From Phycisphaerae bacterium (GTDB taxonomy: Bacteria > Planctomycetota > Phycisphaerae > FEN-1346 > JAACEH01), in NCBI GenBank assembly GCA_012729015.1, contig JAAYDY010000054.1, positions 1 to 64,000 on the forward strand: 64,000 bases of DNA, in the 5' to 3' direction. Positions 52,144-60,231 of this stretch are shown here, piece after piece (the stretch's first letter is position 1; the number at the start of each line of letters is the position of its first letter). Position numbers and translations under genes: made by a program. The notes below the pieces were generated by a model. That model saw nothing but the letters and a program-made list of their open reading frames with translations. It had not been told where the DNA came from and searched no databases.

Positions 52144-53625
52144 TCACCGATTCGTCGGCCACGGGGCGCCGGTCAGATTGCTCATCTGGCGGGGAATGTC
52201 GCTCGACCGCATCAACTCGGGCAACGGCCCGATGGTGGACATGATGAACGTGGTGCTGTTGGTGCGCCTCAGGCTGCCGTGGGTCGATGCTACGGGGACG
52301 GTTCCGGCGAACCCTTTGGCGCCGCTGTAGGATCTGTCCTTGAGAGAACACAGAACGTCGGGCGGATTCTCGACCAGGCCGACATGGGCCCGCCACAGCC
52401 GCTCCAGCGACGCCGGATACGCATGAAGCGCCGTGGCCCGCAGCAGCGCGTCGGCCCCGAAGAAACCGTCGGCGTCCGCCTGGCCGGCCATCCCGTCGAG
52501 CACGGGCTTGAGTTCCAGCGGATCGCCTTCGAGCGGCTCGTAGGCAAACCGGCCGTTGCGGTGCCGTACCACGGCCCGCTGGCCGCCGGGGGCCAGAACC
52601 ACCACCGTTTCGCCGTCGGCGTAGCTGGCCAACTCCACCGCATCGAGCTGGACCATGTCGGCGGCCAGGGCGGCCGGCCGCTGAGTGCAGAAGGCTGCAT
52701 AGGTGACCAGGCCGAACGGGGCGTAGACCACGTCCTGCGGGCCGCTGAGCGACCCCCGCAGACGCCAGCCCTTGTCCTTCAGGAACGATTCGATCGGCGC
52801 TCGCGTCGCCGGCGTGTACGTGTGGCCGTGGTCGGCCATGAGGGTCAGCTTGACCAGTCCGTGGGTCTCCCAGAGCACCTGGTGGACCAGGCGCTCCACC
52901 TCGCGGAGGCACTGCCGCTGGCCTTCAGCGCCGAGCCGCGTCCCGACGCCCGCCGAGCTGACGAAATAGGCGATGAACTCCTGCGTCTCGGCGCGGTCGA
53001 ACTTGCGCTTCGCGTCGTTGAGCTCCTTGCCGAACACCTCGGTAGGCATCACGTACCCGATGGCGTCCCAGAGCAGGTCGGCGCGGTAATCGAGCAGCCG
53101 GTTGTAGGGCTGGCTGCGTCCGCTCATGTACTCGCCGGCCCCGCCCACCACGAGGTTGCGCCGCCGGTCGAAATACGCGGCCTCGATGCCGCGGCACGCG
53201 ATGTACCCGAGGGTGTCCTCCAGACAAGGATCGGACATGGTCGGATACCCGGTAATGACCCGCGACGGGGCATGGAACACCCTCAGGCCGCCCTCGTCGT
53301 AGTAGGCCTTCACCAGGTCGTAGCTGAATCCGTCGAGGATGATCACCAGGTGCCGGCAGCTCGCCGGCGGCAGCTCGTCCAGCCGCGTGACGTGGTCGGC
53401 CCTGCCGTCGCCGCCGGTGTCGTAGCCGATGCGGTCGGCGCGGCCGGTCTCGGTGTCGGCAAACGTGAAGAAGTCGGCCAGCCCGTCGCCGTCGGTGTCG
53501 TAGGCGGCCAACGCCTGCGATTGCAGCGCGGCATCGCCCATCGACTCCGCCGGAAAATGGACCGGCTTCTGGCAGCCGCACAACGAGGCCAGTGCAGCCA
53601 CAACTACGAACGCCACTGCTCTCAT
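52144..53625 (-). CDS. Lipoprotein with EF-hand-like repeats and alkaline-phosphatase-like domain
   Basis: 493 aa. Start MRAVAFVVVAALASLCGC with lipobox at Cys18 (GGAGAGG upstream). Two calcium-loop-like repeats, DTDGDGLADFF and DTGGDGRADHV, lie at about 43-76. A phosphatase-superfamily domain follows: HLVIILDGFSYDLVKAYYDE, VITGYPTMSDPCLEDTLGYI, and LTLMADHGHTYTPATR (metal DHGH). The usual nucleophile Ser/Thr may be Thr in YPTMSDP. Substrate unknown. Paired with the next lipoprotein gene; both may work on one surface substrate. Confidence 0.75.
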   Translation of the reverse strand: MRAVAFVVVAALASLCGCQKPVHFPAESMGDAALQSQALAAYDTDGDGLADFFTFADTETGRADRIGYDTGGDGRADHVTRLDELPPASCRHLVIILDGFSYDLVKAYYDEGGLRVFHAPSRVITGYPTMSDPCLEDTLGYIACRGIEAAYFDRRRNLVVGGAGEYMSGRSQPYNRLLDYRADLLWDAIGYVMPTEVFGKELNDAKRKFDRAETQEFIAYFVSSAGVGTRLGAEGQRQCLREVERLVHQVLWETHGLVKLTLMADHGHTYTPATRAPIESFLKDKGWRLRGSLSGPQDVVYAPFGLVTYAAFCTQRPAALAADMVQLDAVELASYADGETVVVLAPGGQRAVVRHRNGRFAYEPLEGDPLELKPVLDGMAGQADADGFFGADALLRATALHAYPASLERLWRAHVGLVENPPDVLCSLKDRSYSGAKGFAGTVPVASTHGSLRRTNSTTFIMSTIGPLPELMRSSDIPRQMSNLTGAPWPTNR

Positions 53626-53680
53626 GCTATCCTCTCCGGGAATCCCAAACGCCGCAGGATCAGACGGCGGCGTGCGGCAG

Positions 53681-54343
53681 CTATTCACGGCTGTCCGTGA
53701 CGGGTTCGGCCGGCTCGCTTGCAGGCCCCACCGACGGCGTGGCAGGCAATTCCGAATCGCCCTGTGGCCGCGGCGTCGCCAGAAGAACCCGCGTCTGCTC
53801 CGGCGTCAGCTCCCTGCTGATCAATTCGGTGTATCGCCGGTTCATCTCGTTCGTAATCTCCTGCCGCCGCTGAACCAGGGCCCACAGCTCCTGCTTGAGC
53901 TGCCGGACCCGCTCCGGGTCCGACGCTGCGGTCCGCTCGGCGGCTTCGGCCTGACGGCGGAGTTCCTCCTGCGACGCACGGGTCTCGCGGAGCGCCTCGT
54001 CGGCCATCCGGGCGACGGACTCGTTGACGGCCACGAGCCGCTCGCGCTGCTCGTCGCTCAATCGCGTGGCGTCGTCGTCGGTGCGACTCAGCCACTGCAG
54101 CCGCGACGCCGCGGCCAGATGGTACTCCTGCCGAAGGGTCTCGATGGACCGATCCAGCGGCGAGCCGGCGGGCAGCGCGCCCGTGTTGCCGTCGCCGCCG
54201 GACGTCGTTGCCTCGGCCGCCCGACCCGACCCGGATGCGGGCGCAACGTCGCCCGGCGATCCGTCGCCGCCCAGAAACACCCACGCCCCCACAATGGCCA
54301 GCACGCCGATCCCGGCCAATACCAGCAGAGTCGTCGACTTCAC
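53681..54343 (-). CDS. Membrane-anchored coiled-coil protein with LTxxQ-type motif
   Basis: 220 aa from GTG 54343 (GGGGGGAAGC upstream). N-terminal TM/signal anchor (STTLLVLAGIGVLAIVGAWVFL), Gly/Ser-rich linker, then a long helix (about 85-190) with Glu/Arg/Gln and ELTPEQTRVLLA, which resembles the LTxxQ motif of Spy/CpxP-type periplasmic proteins. Ends in a Pro-rich tail. No specific function recognised. 55 nt before the EF-hand lipoprotein gene. Confidence 0.65.
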   Translation of the reverse strand: MKSTTLLVLAGIGVLAIVGAWVFLGGDGSPGDVAPASGSGRAAEATTSGGDGNTGALPAGSPLDRSIETLRQEYHLAAASRLQWLSRTDDDATRLSDEQRERLVAVNESVARMADEALRETRASQEELRRQAEAAERTAASDPERVRQLKQELWALVQRRQEITNEMNRRYTELISRELTPEQTRVLLATPRPQGDSELPATPSVGPASEPAEPVTDSRE

Positions 54344-54433
54344 TGCTTCCCCCCTGACGAATCGTCTCCCCGGCCGGGTCACGATACGTACACGGTCTGC
54401 GCCGCGCGCAGACGCCGCCGGCAGGCCTCCGGG

Positions 54434-55504
54434 CTACTTCACCCGGATCAGCTCATAGTCCCGCGAGCCCAGGCCAATGGCCTCAGCGTGGCGGACCTGC
54501 ACGTCGCACTCGATCTCCGGACGCATGTGCGTGAAGAGGTTGCCGCCGGCCTCCTGCTTGAGCAAGTCCAGCGTGGCCTGGTCCACGGCCACGGGATCGT
54601 CGCCGGCCAGGATGCCCACGTCGTCGCAGGCTGCCTTCTGTTTGGTGCCGAAGCAGTCGCAGTCGCGGGTAATGTGCGTCGCGAAGTTGAAGTAGACCAT
54701 CTTGCCGTCGTGGTGCTTGTGCACCGCGAGGCAATGCTCGGCCATTTTCTCCTGGAGCTCCGCCGGCGCGACGCCCCAGTCGAAGCCCACCGCGCCGAAC
54801 CGGCACACCGCCAGACACTCGCCGCACCCGATACACTTGGCCTTGTCGAGCACGGCTGCCTTCTTCACCGTGATCGCCTCGGCCGGACACCACCGGGCAC
54901 ACGCGCCGCAGGCGGTGCACTTCTCGGACTTGAAGATCGGATACGAGCCGTGATGCTGGCTCATCTTGCCCGCGCGGCTCACGAGGCCCATGGCCACGTT
55001 CTTGATCGACGCGCCGAAACCCGCCGCCACGTGGCCCGTCACGTGCGTCAGCACGACGAACCCGTCGGCGTGGTACGCCACGCTGGCAATCGGCACCTGG
55101 CTGTAGTGCTTGCCCTTGACCGGCATCATGACCTGGCTGTTGCCGCGCAACCCGTCGGCGATGATCACCGGACAGCCGAGTGTCTCGCTCGTGAAGCCAT
55201 GGGCCTGGCAGAGGTTGAGGTAGTCCACGGCATCGGCCCGCTGGCCGCGATAGAGCGTCGTGGAGTCGGTGACGAATGGCTTGGAGCCGCCCGCGGCAAG
55301 AACCTTCGCGAAGGCCTTCGCAATCGGCGGCCGCAGGTATCCGTTGCCGCCCTTCTCGCCAAGGTGCTGCTTGATGCCGATCAGTTCTTCCTTGCCGAAC
55401 CGCTTGGCGAAGCCGGCTTTCTGGTACAGTTTCAGGGCCTTGCGGGCGTGCTGCTCGGGCGTCTCGCCCTGGCCGACCGGAATGAAATACACCGTGCTTT
55501 TCAT
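54434..55504 (-). CDS. DUF362 family protein with two [4Fe-4S] ferredoxin clusters
   Basis: 356 aa. DUF362 domain (KSTVYFIPVGQGETPEQHA, LGEKGGNGYLRPP, PFVTDSTTLYRGQRADAV, VIIADGLRGN) and, at about 195-250, two ferredoxin motifs CTACGACARWCPAEAI and CIGCGECLAVCRFGAV. Members of this family are uncharacterised iron-sulfur proteins. The ATG at 55504 (GGAG upstream) is used; the upstream frame is non-homologous. It heads the minus-strand run DUF362-LTxxQ-phosphatase-phosphodiesterase. Confidence 0.85.
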   Translation of the reverse strand: MKSTVYFIPVGQGETPEQHARKALKLYQKAGFAKRFGKEELIGIKQHLGEKGGNGYLRPPIAKAFAKVLAAGGSKPFVTDSTTLYRGQRADAVDYLNLCQAHGFTSETLGCPVIIADGLRGNSQVMMPVKGKHYSQVPIASVAYHADGFVVLTHVTGHVAAGFGASIKNVAMGLVSRAGKMSQHHGSYPIFKSEKCTACGACARWCPAEAITVKKAAVLDKAKCIGCGECLAVCRFGAVGFDWGVAPAELQEKMAEHCLAVHKHHDGKMVYFNFATHITRDCDCFGTKQKAACDDVGILAGDDPVAVDQATLDLLKQEAGGNLFTHMRPEIECDVQVRHAEAIGLGSRDYELIRVK

Positions 55505-55652
55505 CGTCAACAGACTCCGTTTTCGCCGAATCGACTGCTTCGTTTCACCGGGCCGCGCCGCCGGCGCTCGGCGTCTTCGGCACAGACGCCCTCCGTACGG
55601 CTGCAAACTGGACGGATCGTCACGGTGCTGATACTACAACGCTGCATCGTGG

Positions 55653-55754
55653 CATGGGCATCCTGCCCATGCGTCCCACGGGCATCTTGCCCATGGACGA
55701 ACCGCGCGGTGCAGGGCCAAGATGGCCCTGCGACTCACGGGCAGGATGCCCGTG
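55653..55754. repeat. Cluster of four short palindromes
   Basis: CATGGGCATCCTGCCCATG (55653-55671), CACGGGCATCTTGCCCATG (from 55677), CAGGGCCAAGATGGCCCTG (55712-55730) and CACGGGCAGGATGCCCGTG (55736-55754). Each is a hairpin around a 3-5 nt loop, and arms differ while keeping complementarity, except for one mismatch in the second. Confidence 0.65.
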
Positions 55755-55786
55755 CCACAGTAAAAAGGCCGCGTGGCGTCGCGGTG

Positions 55787-56110
55787 CTAAGCAAACGGCC
55801 CCTTGCCGGGATTCTCCTGATCGTCCTCGTCCTCGCCCTCGTCGCCTTCCCAATCGGATTTCCACTTGTCGCTCTCGTCGATGTCGTCCATCTCGCGCTC
55901 CATGAACTTCATCATCTTCTCCTGGAGCGGCGCCAGGCGGCGGTATTGCATGAGCTGCGCCGCATAGGCCTGGTTCAGCCCATCCAGCCTCAGCAATTGC
56001 CATTTCAGCAGGCACTCCGGCTCCTTGATATTCGAAAACGGGTTGCACCGCAACCGCACTTCGCCGTGCGGCCCAATGTCGCCGAATTCGCATTCGCTGC
56101 ACTGTAGCAT
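55787..56110 (-). CDS. Small conserved hypothetical with Cys-rich N-terminus and acidic tail
   Basis: 107 aa. MLQCSECEFGDIGPHGEVRL and CNPFSNIKEPECLLKWQLL (joined by R) place four cysteines (Cys-x2-Cys, then two) in the first 40 residues, plausible for zinc. The middle is helical (YRRLAPLQEKMMKFMEREM) and the tail is acidic (DEGEDEDDQEN). Strong GGAGG before the ATG. I recall similar proteins from planctomycetes only; no function known. Confidence 0.7.
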   Translation of the reverse strand: MLQCSECEFGDIGPHGEVRLRCNPFSNIKEPECLLKWQLLRLDGLNQAYAAQLMQYRRLAPLQEKMMKFMEREMDDIDESDKWKSDWEGDEGEDEDDQENPGKGPFA

Positions 56111-56251
56111 GGCTGCCTCCTCCACCAACCGCCCCGCCCTGCAAACAGCAGCCTCCGCGCCGCCGCCCGCACACAGGACACAATCATTCTACACTCCGAA
56201 CGGCCGGCGCTCTATGATTAAAGGACAAGCTGCCGTGGCCGCCCGGGGTGG

Positions 56252-56462
56252 CATGGTCTGGCCGTCCGCCAGACCATGACGATGCGCAGCAGGACGTAGG
56301 GTGGCTGCTTGCAGCCACGCGGAAAGAGATGCAGGGTGGGTCCCCCGGGACCCACGCGGCAGGAACGACGCCAGGGGCAGGATGCCCCTGGCACGCACGG
56401 GCAAGATGCCCGTGCCACGGTACAACCCCTGGTGGCATGGTCTGGCCGAAGGCCAGGCCATG
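56252..56462. repeat. Composite palindrome array upstream of the pterin dehydratase gene
   Basis: In order: CATGGTCTGGC...GCCAGACCATG (56252-56278); GTAGGG class with GTGGCTGC-TT-GCAGCCAC (56296-56322); AGGGTGGGTCCC/GGGACCCAC (56333-56359); CCAGGGGCAGGATGCCCCTGG (56371-56391); CACGGGCAAGATGCCCGTG (56396-56414); CATGGTCTGGCC-GAA-GGCCAGGCCATG (56436-56462). First and last are near copies with the same flank (GCGCAGCA). The gap 56111-56491 holds nothing else. Confidence 0.65.
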
Positions 56463-56491
56463 AAGACGCGCAGCAACAAGGAGCAACGTCC

Positions 56492-56830
56492 ATGGAATGC
56501 AGCCTGACACAGAAATCGTGTGTGCCCTGCCGCGGCGGCATACCCCCGTTGGAGCCTGAGAAGATCAAGCAGTTGCTCGCCGAACTGGGCAACGATTGGC
56601 AGGTGGTGGACGGCCCTCGCCTGGAGAAGACCTACAAGTTCAAGGACTTCAAGCAGGCCCTGGCCTTTGTCAACCGCGTCGGCGCCGTGGCCGAGGCCGA
56701 AGGCCACCACCCGGTGATCACCTTCACCTGGGGCCGCGCGACTCTGCAACTGTGGACCCACAAGATCCACGGCCTCCACGAAAACGATTTCATCCTCGCC
56801 GCCAAAGCCGATGCGGTGGCGGAGGGGTAA
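56492..56830 (+). CDS. phhB: 4a-hydroxytetrahydrobiopterin dehydratase (PCD/DCoH)
   Basis: 112 aa with the active-site signature EGHHPVITFTWGRATLQLWTH (two His of HHP and the later His) and the helix FKQALAFVNRVGAVAE. Dehydrates the 4a-carbinolamine formed by aromatic amino acid hydroxylases; also found in bacteria without such hydroxylases, where it may serve molybdopterin metabolism. AAGGAG before the ATG. Sits directly downstream of the palindrome array. Confidence 0.92.
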   Translation: MECSLTQKSCVPCRGGIPPLEPEKIKQLLAELGNDWQVVDGPRLEKTYKFKDFKQALAFVNRVGAVAEAEGHHPVITFTWGRATLQLWTHKIHGLHENDFILAAKADAVAEG

Positions 56831-56840
56831 TACGGGGGTG

Positions 56841-57656
56841 TCACCACCACGGGAAGATGGATCGCATCACCCGATTGGGGGATGTCTCGCACCAATCAAG
56901 CCATTTCAGCAGAGTGATGAACCCAAAGCTGAGCAGCAGCATCCCGGGCAGGATCCAGACCAGCCGGCGCTCCCACTTGGCCCGGTGCTCTCCGCGCCAG
57001 ATGCGCCACGCCGCCAGAGTCGATACCCCTACCGCAAGTGCCGACCCTGCCGTCACGATCAACGGATTGTCCGGCAGAAGCCCAATGACCGCCACAACGA
57101 CGACCAGGCGCCACAGGGCAGGCAGAAGACGCAATCTGGGTTTCGGCCGCGACGGCCGCCACGTCCGCACATGCTCACAGAGCGTATCGAAGTCTACGAC
57201 GTAAGACGGAACTACCAGGTCGCTGGACCAATGCCCGGCCATCTCAATGCAGACCATCTCCTCGGTGATCAGAACCGACACGGCCTCGTCCTGCCGCACT
57301 ACCAGCGGAGGGCGGCCTTCGATGCGACTGATGATGCAGTCGGGCCACACTTCCACCCGGGTCACTCTGCCGAATCTCACACTCCACCAGTACCCGACGA
57401 GGAATATCACCGCCACGAACACAGCACAAGCGCAGGTGCATGCCAGGACAAAGCCCAGCCCGTCGAACCAGTCGGTCCGGCCCCGCACGATAACCAGAAC
57501 GACATGAACCGCGCCCAACACAACGGCTACGCTCGCAAGCGCCCGTGCGGCCTCTCGCACCTGCCGACCAAACGAGACCCGAAACGCCTCCTCGTCGAAC
57601 GTGTGTACGCTCAGCAGCTGGGGGATGAAGGTGTTCGGGCTCGACGAATCGCCCAT
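56841..57656 (-). CDS. Hypothetical membrane protein, four TM segments
   Basis: 271 aa. TM segments at about 40-58 (ALASVAVVLGAVHVVLVIV), 66-90, 185-215 and 240-260; a soluble beta-rich segment lies between the second and third (VEVWPDCIISRIEGRPPLVV). I do not recognise it. Encoded 7 nt upstream of priA? No: it lies just beyond the priA stop on the same strand, so it may be read from the priA transcript. Confidence 0.6.
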   Translation of the reverse strand: MGDSSSPNTFIPQLLSVHTFDEEAFRVSFGRQVREAARALASVAVVLGAVHVVLVIVRGRTDWFDGLGFVLACTCACAVFVAVIFLVGYWWSVRFGRVTRVEVWPDCIISRIEGRPPLVVRQDEAVSVLITEEMVCIEMAGHWSSDLVVPSYVVDFDTLCEHVRTWRPSRPKPRLRLLPALWRLVVVVAVIGLLPDNPLIVTAGSALAVGVSTLAAWRIWRGEHRAKWERRLVWILPGMLLLSFGFITLLKWLDWCETSPNRVMRSIFPWW

Positions 57657-57663
57657 GGGCGCC

Positions 57664-59934
57664 TCAGAGGGTGCTGGTCGGGTCGATGTCCACGGCGATG
57701 GCCAGATCGTCGTTGCCGGGGGTCAGGCTGTCGCGCACCCGGTCGAAGAGGTCCATGATGCCGCGGGCCTTAGGGGCCTTCACGAGCACCTGGTAACGGA
57801 ACTGGCGGTTGATCCGCGTGATCGGGCACGGCGCCGGGCCGAGCACCTGGATGGGGCCCGACGGGACCGCCGCGGCCACGTCGCGCAGACACTGCGTCAC
57901 GTCGCGACAGTGGGCCAGCACCTGGTCCTCGTTGCCGCCGCGAACGATGATCCGCGCCAGTCGCGTAAACGGCGGATAGCCGAACGTGCGGCGGTGCTCC
58001 AGTTCCATGGCGGCAAAGCCCTCGTAATCGTGGGCCGCGGCCAGACGGACCGCCTCGTGATCGGGGTTGAAGGTCTGAACCAGGATGCGGCCGCCCTTGG
58101 GCCCGCGGCCCGCGCGGCCGGCCACTTGGCTGATGAGCTGGAACGTCCGCTCGCTGGCCCGGAAATCCGGCAGGTTCATCGAGACGTCCGCATTGATCAC
58201 CCCTACCAGCGTCACGTTCGGGAAGTCCAGCCCCTTGGCGATCATCTGCGTGCCGATCAGCACGTCCACCTGCCGGTCGCGCACGGCCGTGAGCACCTGG
58301 TTGTGCGCGCCGCGGCTGCGCATCGTGTCGCTGTCCATGCGGGCGATCCGGGCCAGCTCGAACTTGCGCTTGACCTCTTCCTCCAGCCGCTCGGTGCCCA
58401 GGCCGAAGAAGTTCATCGACGGCGATCCGCACGCCGGACACTTCTCGGGCGGCGCGACGGCCCGGTCGCAGTAGTGGCAGCGGCACTCGTTCGCCTCGCG
58501 GTGGAACGTCATCGAGACGTCGCAGTCGGTGCAGCGAAGCGTGTAACCGCACGACGGGCAGAACACGTAGGTCGAGAATCCGCGACGGTTCAGGAACAGG
58601 ATCACCTGCTCCTGGCGGTCGAGGGTCTCGGCGATGGCCTTTTCCAGGGCCATGCTCAGGGCGTGGTAGCCCTTGCGTTCGCGCGACGTCAGTCGCAGAT
58701 CGACGATTTCGACCGGCGGCATGGGCCGCCCCTGGACGCGGGCCGTGAGCCGCGTCTCAGCGTAATGGTCGTGCGTGGTGCAGTTGTGTTTCGACTCCAG
58801 GCTCGGCGTGGCCGAGCCGAGGATCACCGGGACGCCGAGCAGGTGGGCCCTGACCAGGGCCACGTCGCGCGCGTGGTACCGCGGCGCGGTCTCCTGCTTG
58901 AACGACGTTTCGTGCTCCTCGTCGATCACGATCAGCCGCAGGTTCCCCGCCGGGGCGAACACGGCGCTGCGCGCCCCGACGATCACCTGGGCCCGCCCGT
59001 CGCGGATGTCGCGCCACTCGCGGTGCCGCTCCACGTCCGTCAGGTGCGAGTGCAGCACGGCCACCTCGGTGAACCGCTGGCGGAACCGGCGGATGGTCTG
59101 CGGCGTCAGGGCAATCTCCGGCACCAGGACAATCGCCTGCCCCCCCGCGGCCACCACCTGCTCGATGGCACGCAGGTAGATCTCCGTCTTGCCCGAGCCC
59201 GTCACGCCGTTGACCACCACGCAGCCGAACTCGCCCTTGGCGATCAGGGCCTTGATCCGCTGGAGGGCCAGCCGCTGCTCGTTGTTCAGCTCCGGCGGCG
59301 TCTCCGATTCCACCGGCACGTACAGGTCGCGGGCGAATTCCTCGGTCTGTTTCGTGACGATCCTGACCAGGCCCTTCTGCTCCAGGGCCTTGATGACGGC
59401 CGTGGTGCAGCCGGCCATGCGGGCCAGCTCGCGCGGCGTCACGGGGTTGTCCAGCGCGTCCAGCCGATCGAGCACGCGCTGCTGCTTCGACAGCACGCGG
59501 TCCATGTCGGCCTCGGTCCTCTCGCCGCGGACCACGAGCCGCACCGTCTTGAACCCGGCCTGCTTCTTCACCGCCGCCGGCAGAATGGCCGTAAGCACCT
59601 GCCCCAGCGGGGTAACGTAGTAATGGGCCATCCACCGGGCCAGGGCCATCAGGTCGGGCCCGATCAGCGGCCCGTCGTCCACCGGGCCGCGCAGTTCCTT
59701 GACCTCGGGCAGCTCGCAACGGTCCAGCACCTCGGCCACGTAGCCGACCATGGGCTTGTTGCCGCGGCCGAACGGCACCTCGACGCGCATCCCCGGGGCG
59801 ATTTGGCCGCTCATGGCCGGGGGCACCGCGTACGTATAGAGGCGGTCCAGGGGCAGATCGAGGGCCACGCTGACGAATCGTGCTTCGGTGGCTTGCTCGG
59901 CTGGGGTCATGACGCTCGTTTCGGGTTCGCTCAT
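57664..59934 (-). CDS. priA: Primosomal protein N' (replication restart helicase)
   Basis: 756 aa superfamily 2 helicase that reloads the replisome at stalled forks. DNA-binding N-terminal domain, Walker A GVTGSGKTEIYLRA, DEEHE box (IVIDEEHETSFKQ), RYHARDVALVRA, the zinc modules CPSCGYTLRCTDC, CHYC and CPACGS, and IGTQMIAKGLDFPNVTLVGV. The ATG at 59934 (AGAAG upstream) is the first that fits the homology. Flanked by the hypothetical membrane protein downstream and by the divergent protease gene upstream. Confidence 0.96.
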   Translation of the reverse strand: MSEPETSVMTPAEQATEARFVSVALDLPLDRLYTYAVPPAMSGQIAPGMRVEVPFGRGNKPMVGYVAEVLDRCELPEVKELRGPVDDGPLIGPDLMALARWMAHYYVTPLGQVLTAILPAAVKKQAGFKTVRLVVRGERTEADMDRVLSKQQRVLDRLDALDNPVTPRELARMAGCTTAVIKALEQKGLVRIVTKQTEEFARDLYVPVESETPPELNNEQRLALQRIKALIAKGEFGCVVVNGVTGSGKTEIYLRAIEQVVAAGGQAIVLVPEIALTPQTIRRFRQRFTEVAVLHSHLTDVERHREWRDIRDGRAQVIVGARSAVFAPAGNLRLIVIDEEHETSFKQETAPRYHARDVALVRAHLLGVPVILGSATPSLESKHNCTTHDHYAETRLTARVQGRPMPPVEIVDLRLTSRERKGYHALSMALEKAIAETLDRQEQVILFLNRRGFSTYVFCPSCGYTLRCTDCDVSMTFHREANECRCHYCDRAVAPPEKCPACGSPSMNFFGLGTERLEEEVKRKFELARIARMDSDTMRSRGAHNQVLTAVRDRQVDVLIGTQMIAKGLDFPNVTLVGVINADVSMNLPDFRASERTFQLISQVAGRAGRGPKGGRILVQTFNPDHEAVRLAAAHDYEGFAAMELEHRRTFGYPPFTRLARIIVRGGNEDQVLAHCRDVTQCLRDVAAAVPSGPIQVLGPAPCPITRINRQFRYQVLVKAPKARGIMDLFDRVRDSLTPGNDDLAIAVDIDPTSTL

Positions 59935-60112
59935 GGTCTTCTGGGATCGCCTGAAAGGACAACGCTCGTGCAAGGTATCGCGCCTGCCCTCCGACGTCAA
60001 GGGGCGCACCGTCCAACTGTCTATTAGGTTCGGCCAGAAGCCGTGCCGGGATTCGGAGAAACCGGCCCCGGAGGCCAATAATTCGGCGGCTGAAACGTCT
60101 GACAAATCGGTA

Positions 60113-60141
60113 TTGCACGTGAAACTGACCCGCGGTATACT
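60113..60141 (+). promoter_or_regulatory. Promoter of the NfeD-like gene
   Basis: TTGCAC (60113-60118), 17 nt, TATACT (60136-60141), 90 nt before the ATG. Confidence 0.7.
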
Positions 60142-60231
60142 TCATCAAAGGATGCGGCAATGATGCGACAGGTGCAGACGAATCACTTCGCGGGCGGGTG
60201 CGCTGTCTGACTTACTGGGAGGGTTCATGCC

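Noticed and set aside
55653-56462. CRISPR array
   Set aside because: Units are palindromes of different sequence with short, irregular spacing; no constant repeat, no unique 30-40 nt spacers, no cas genes.
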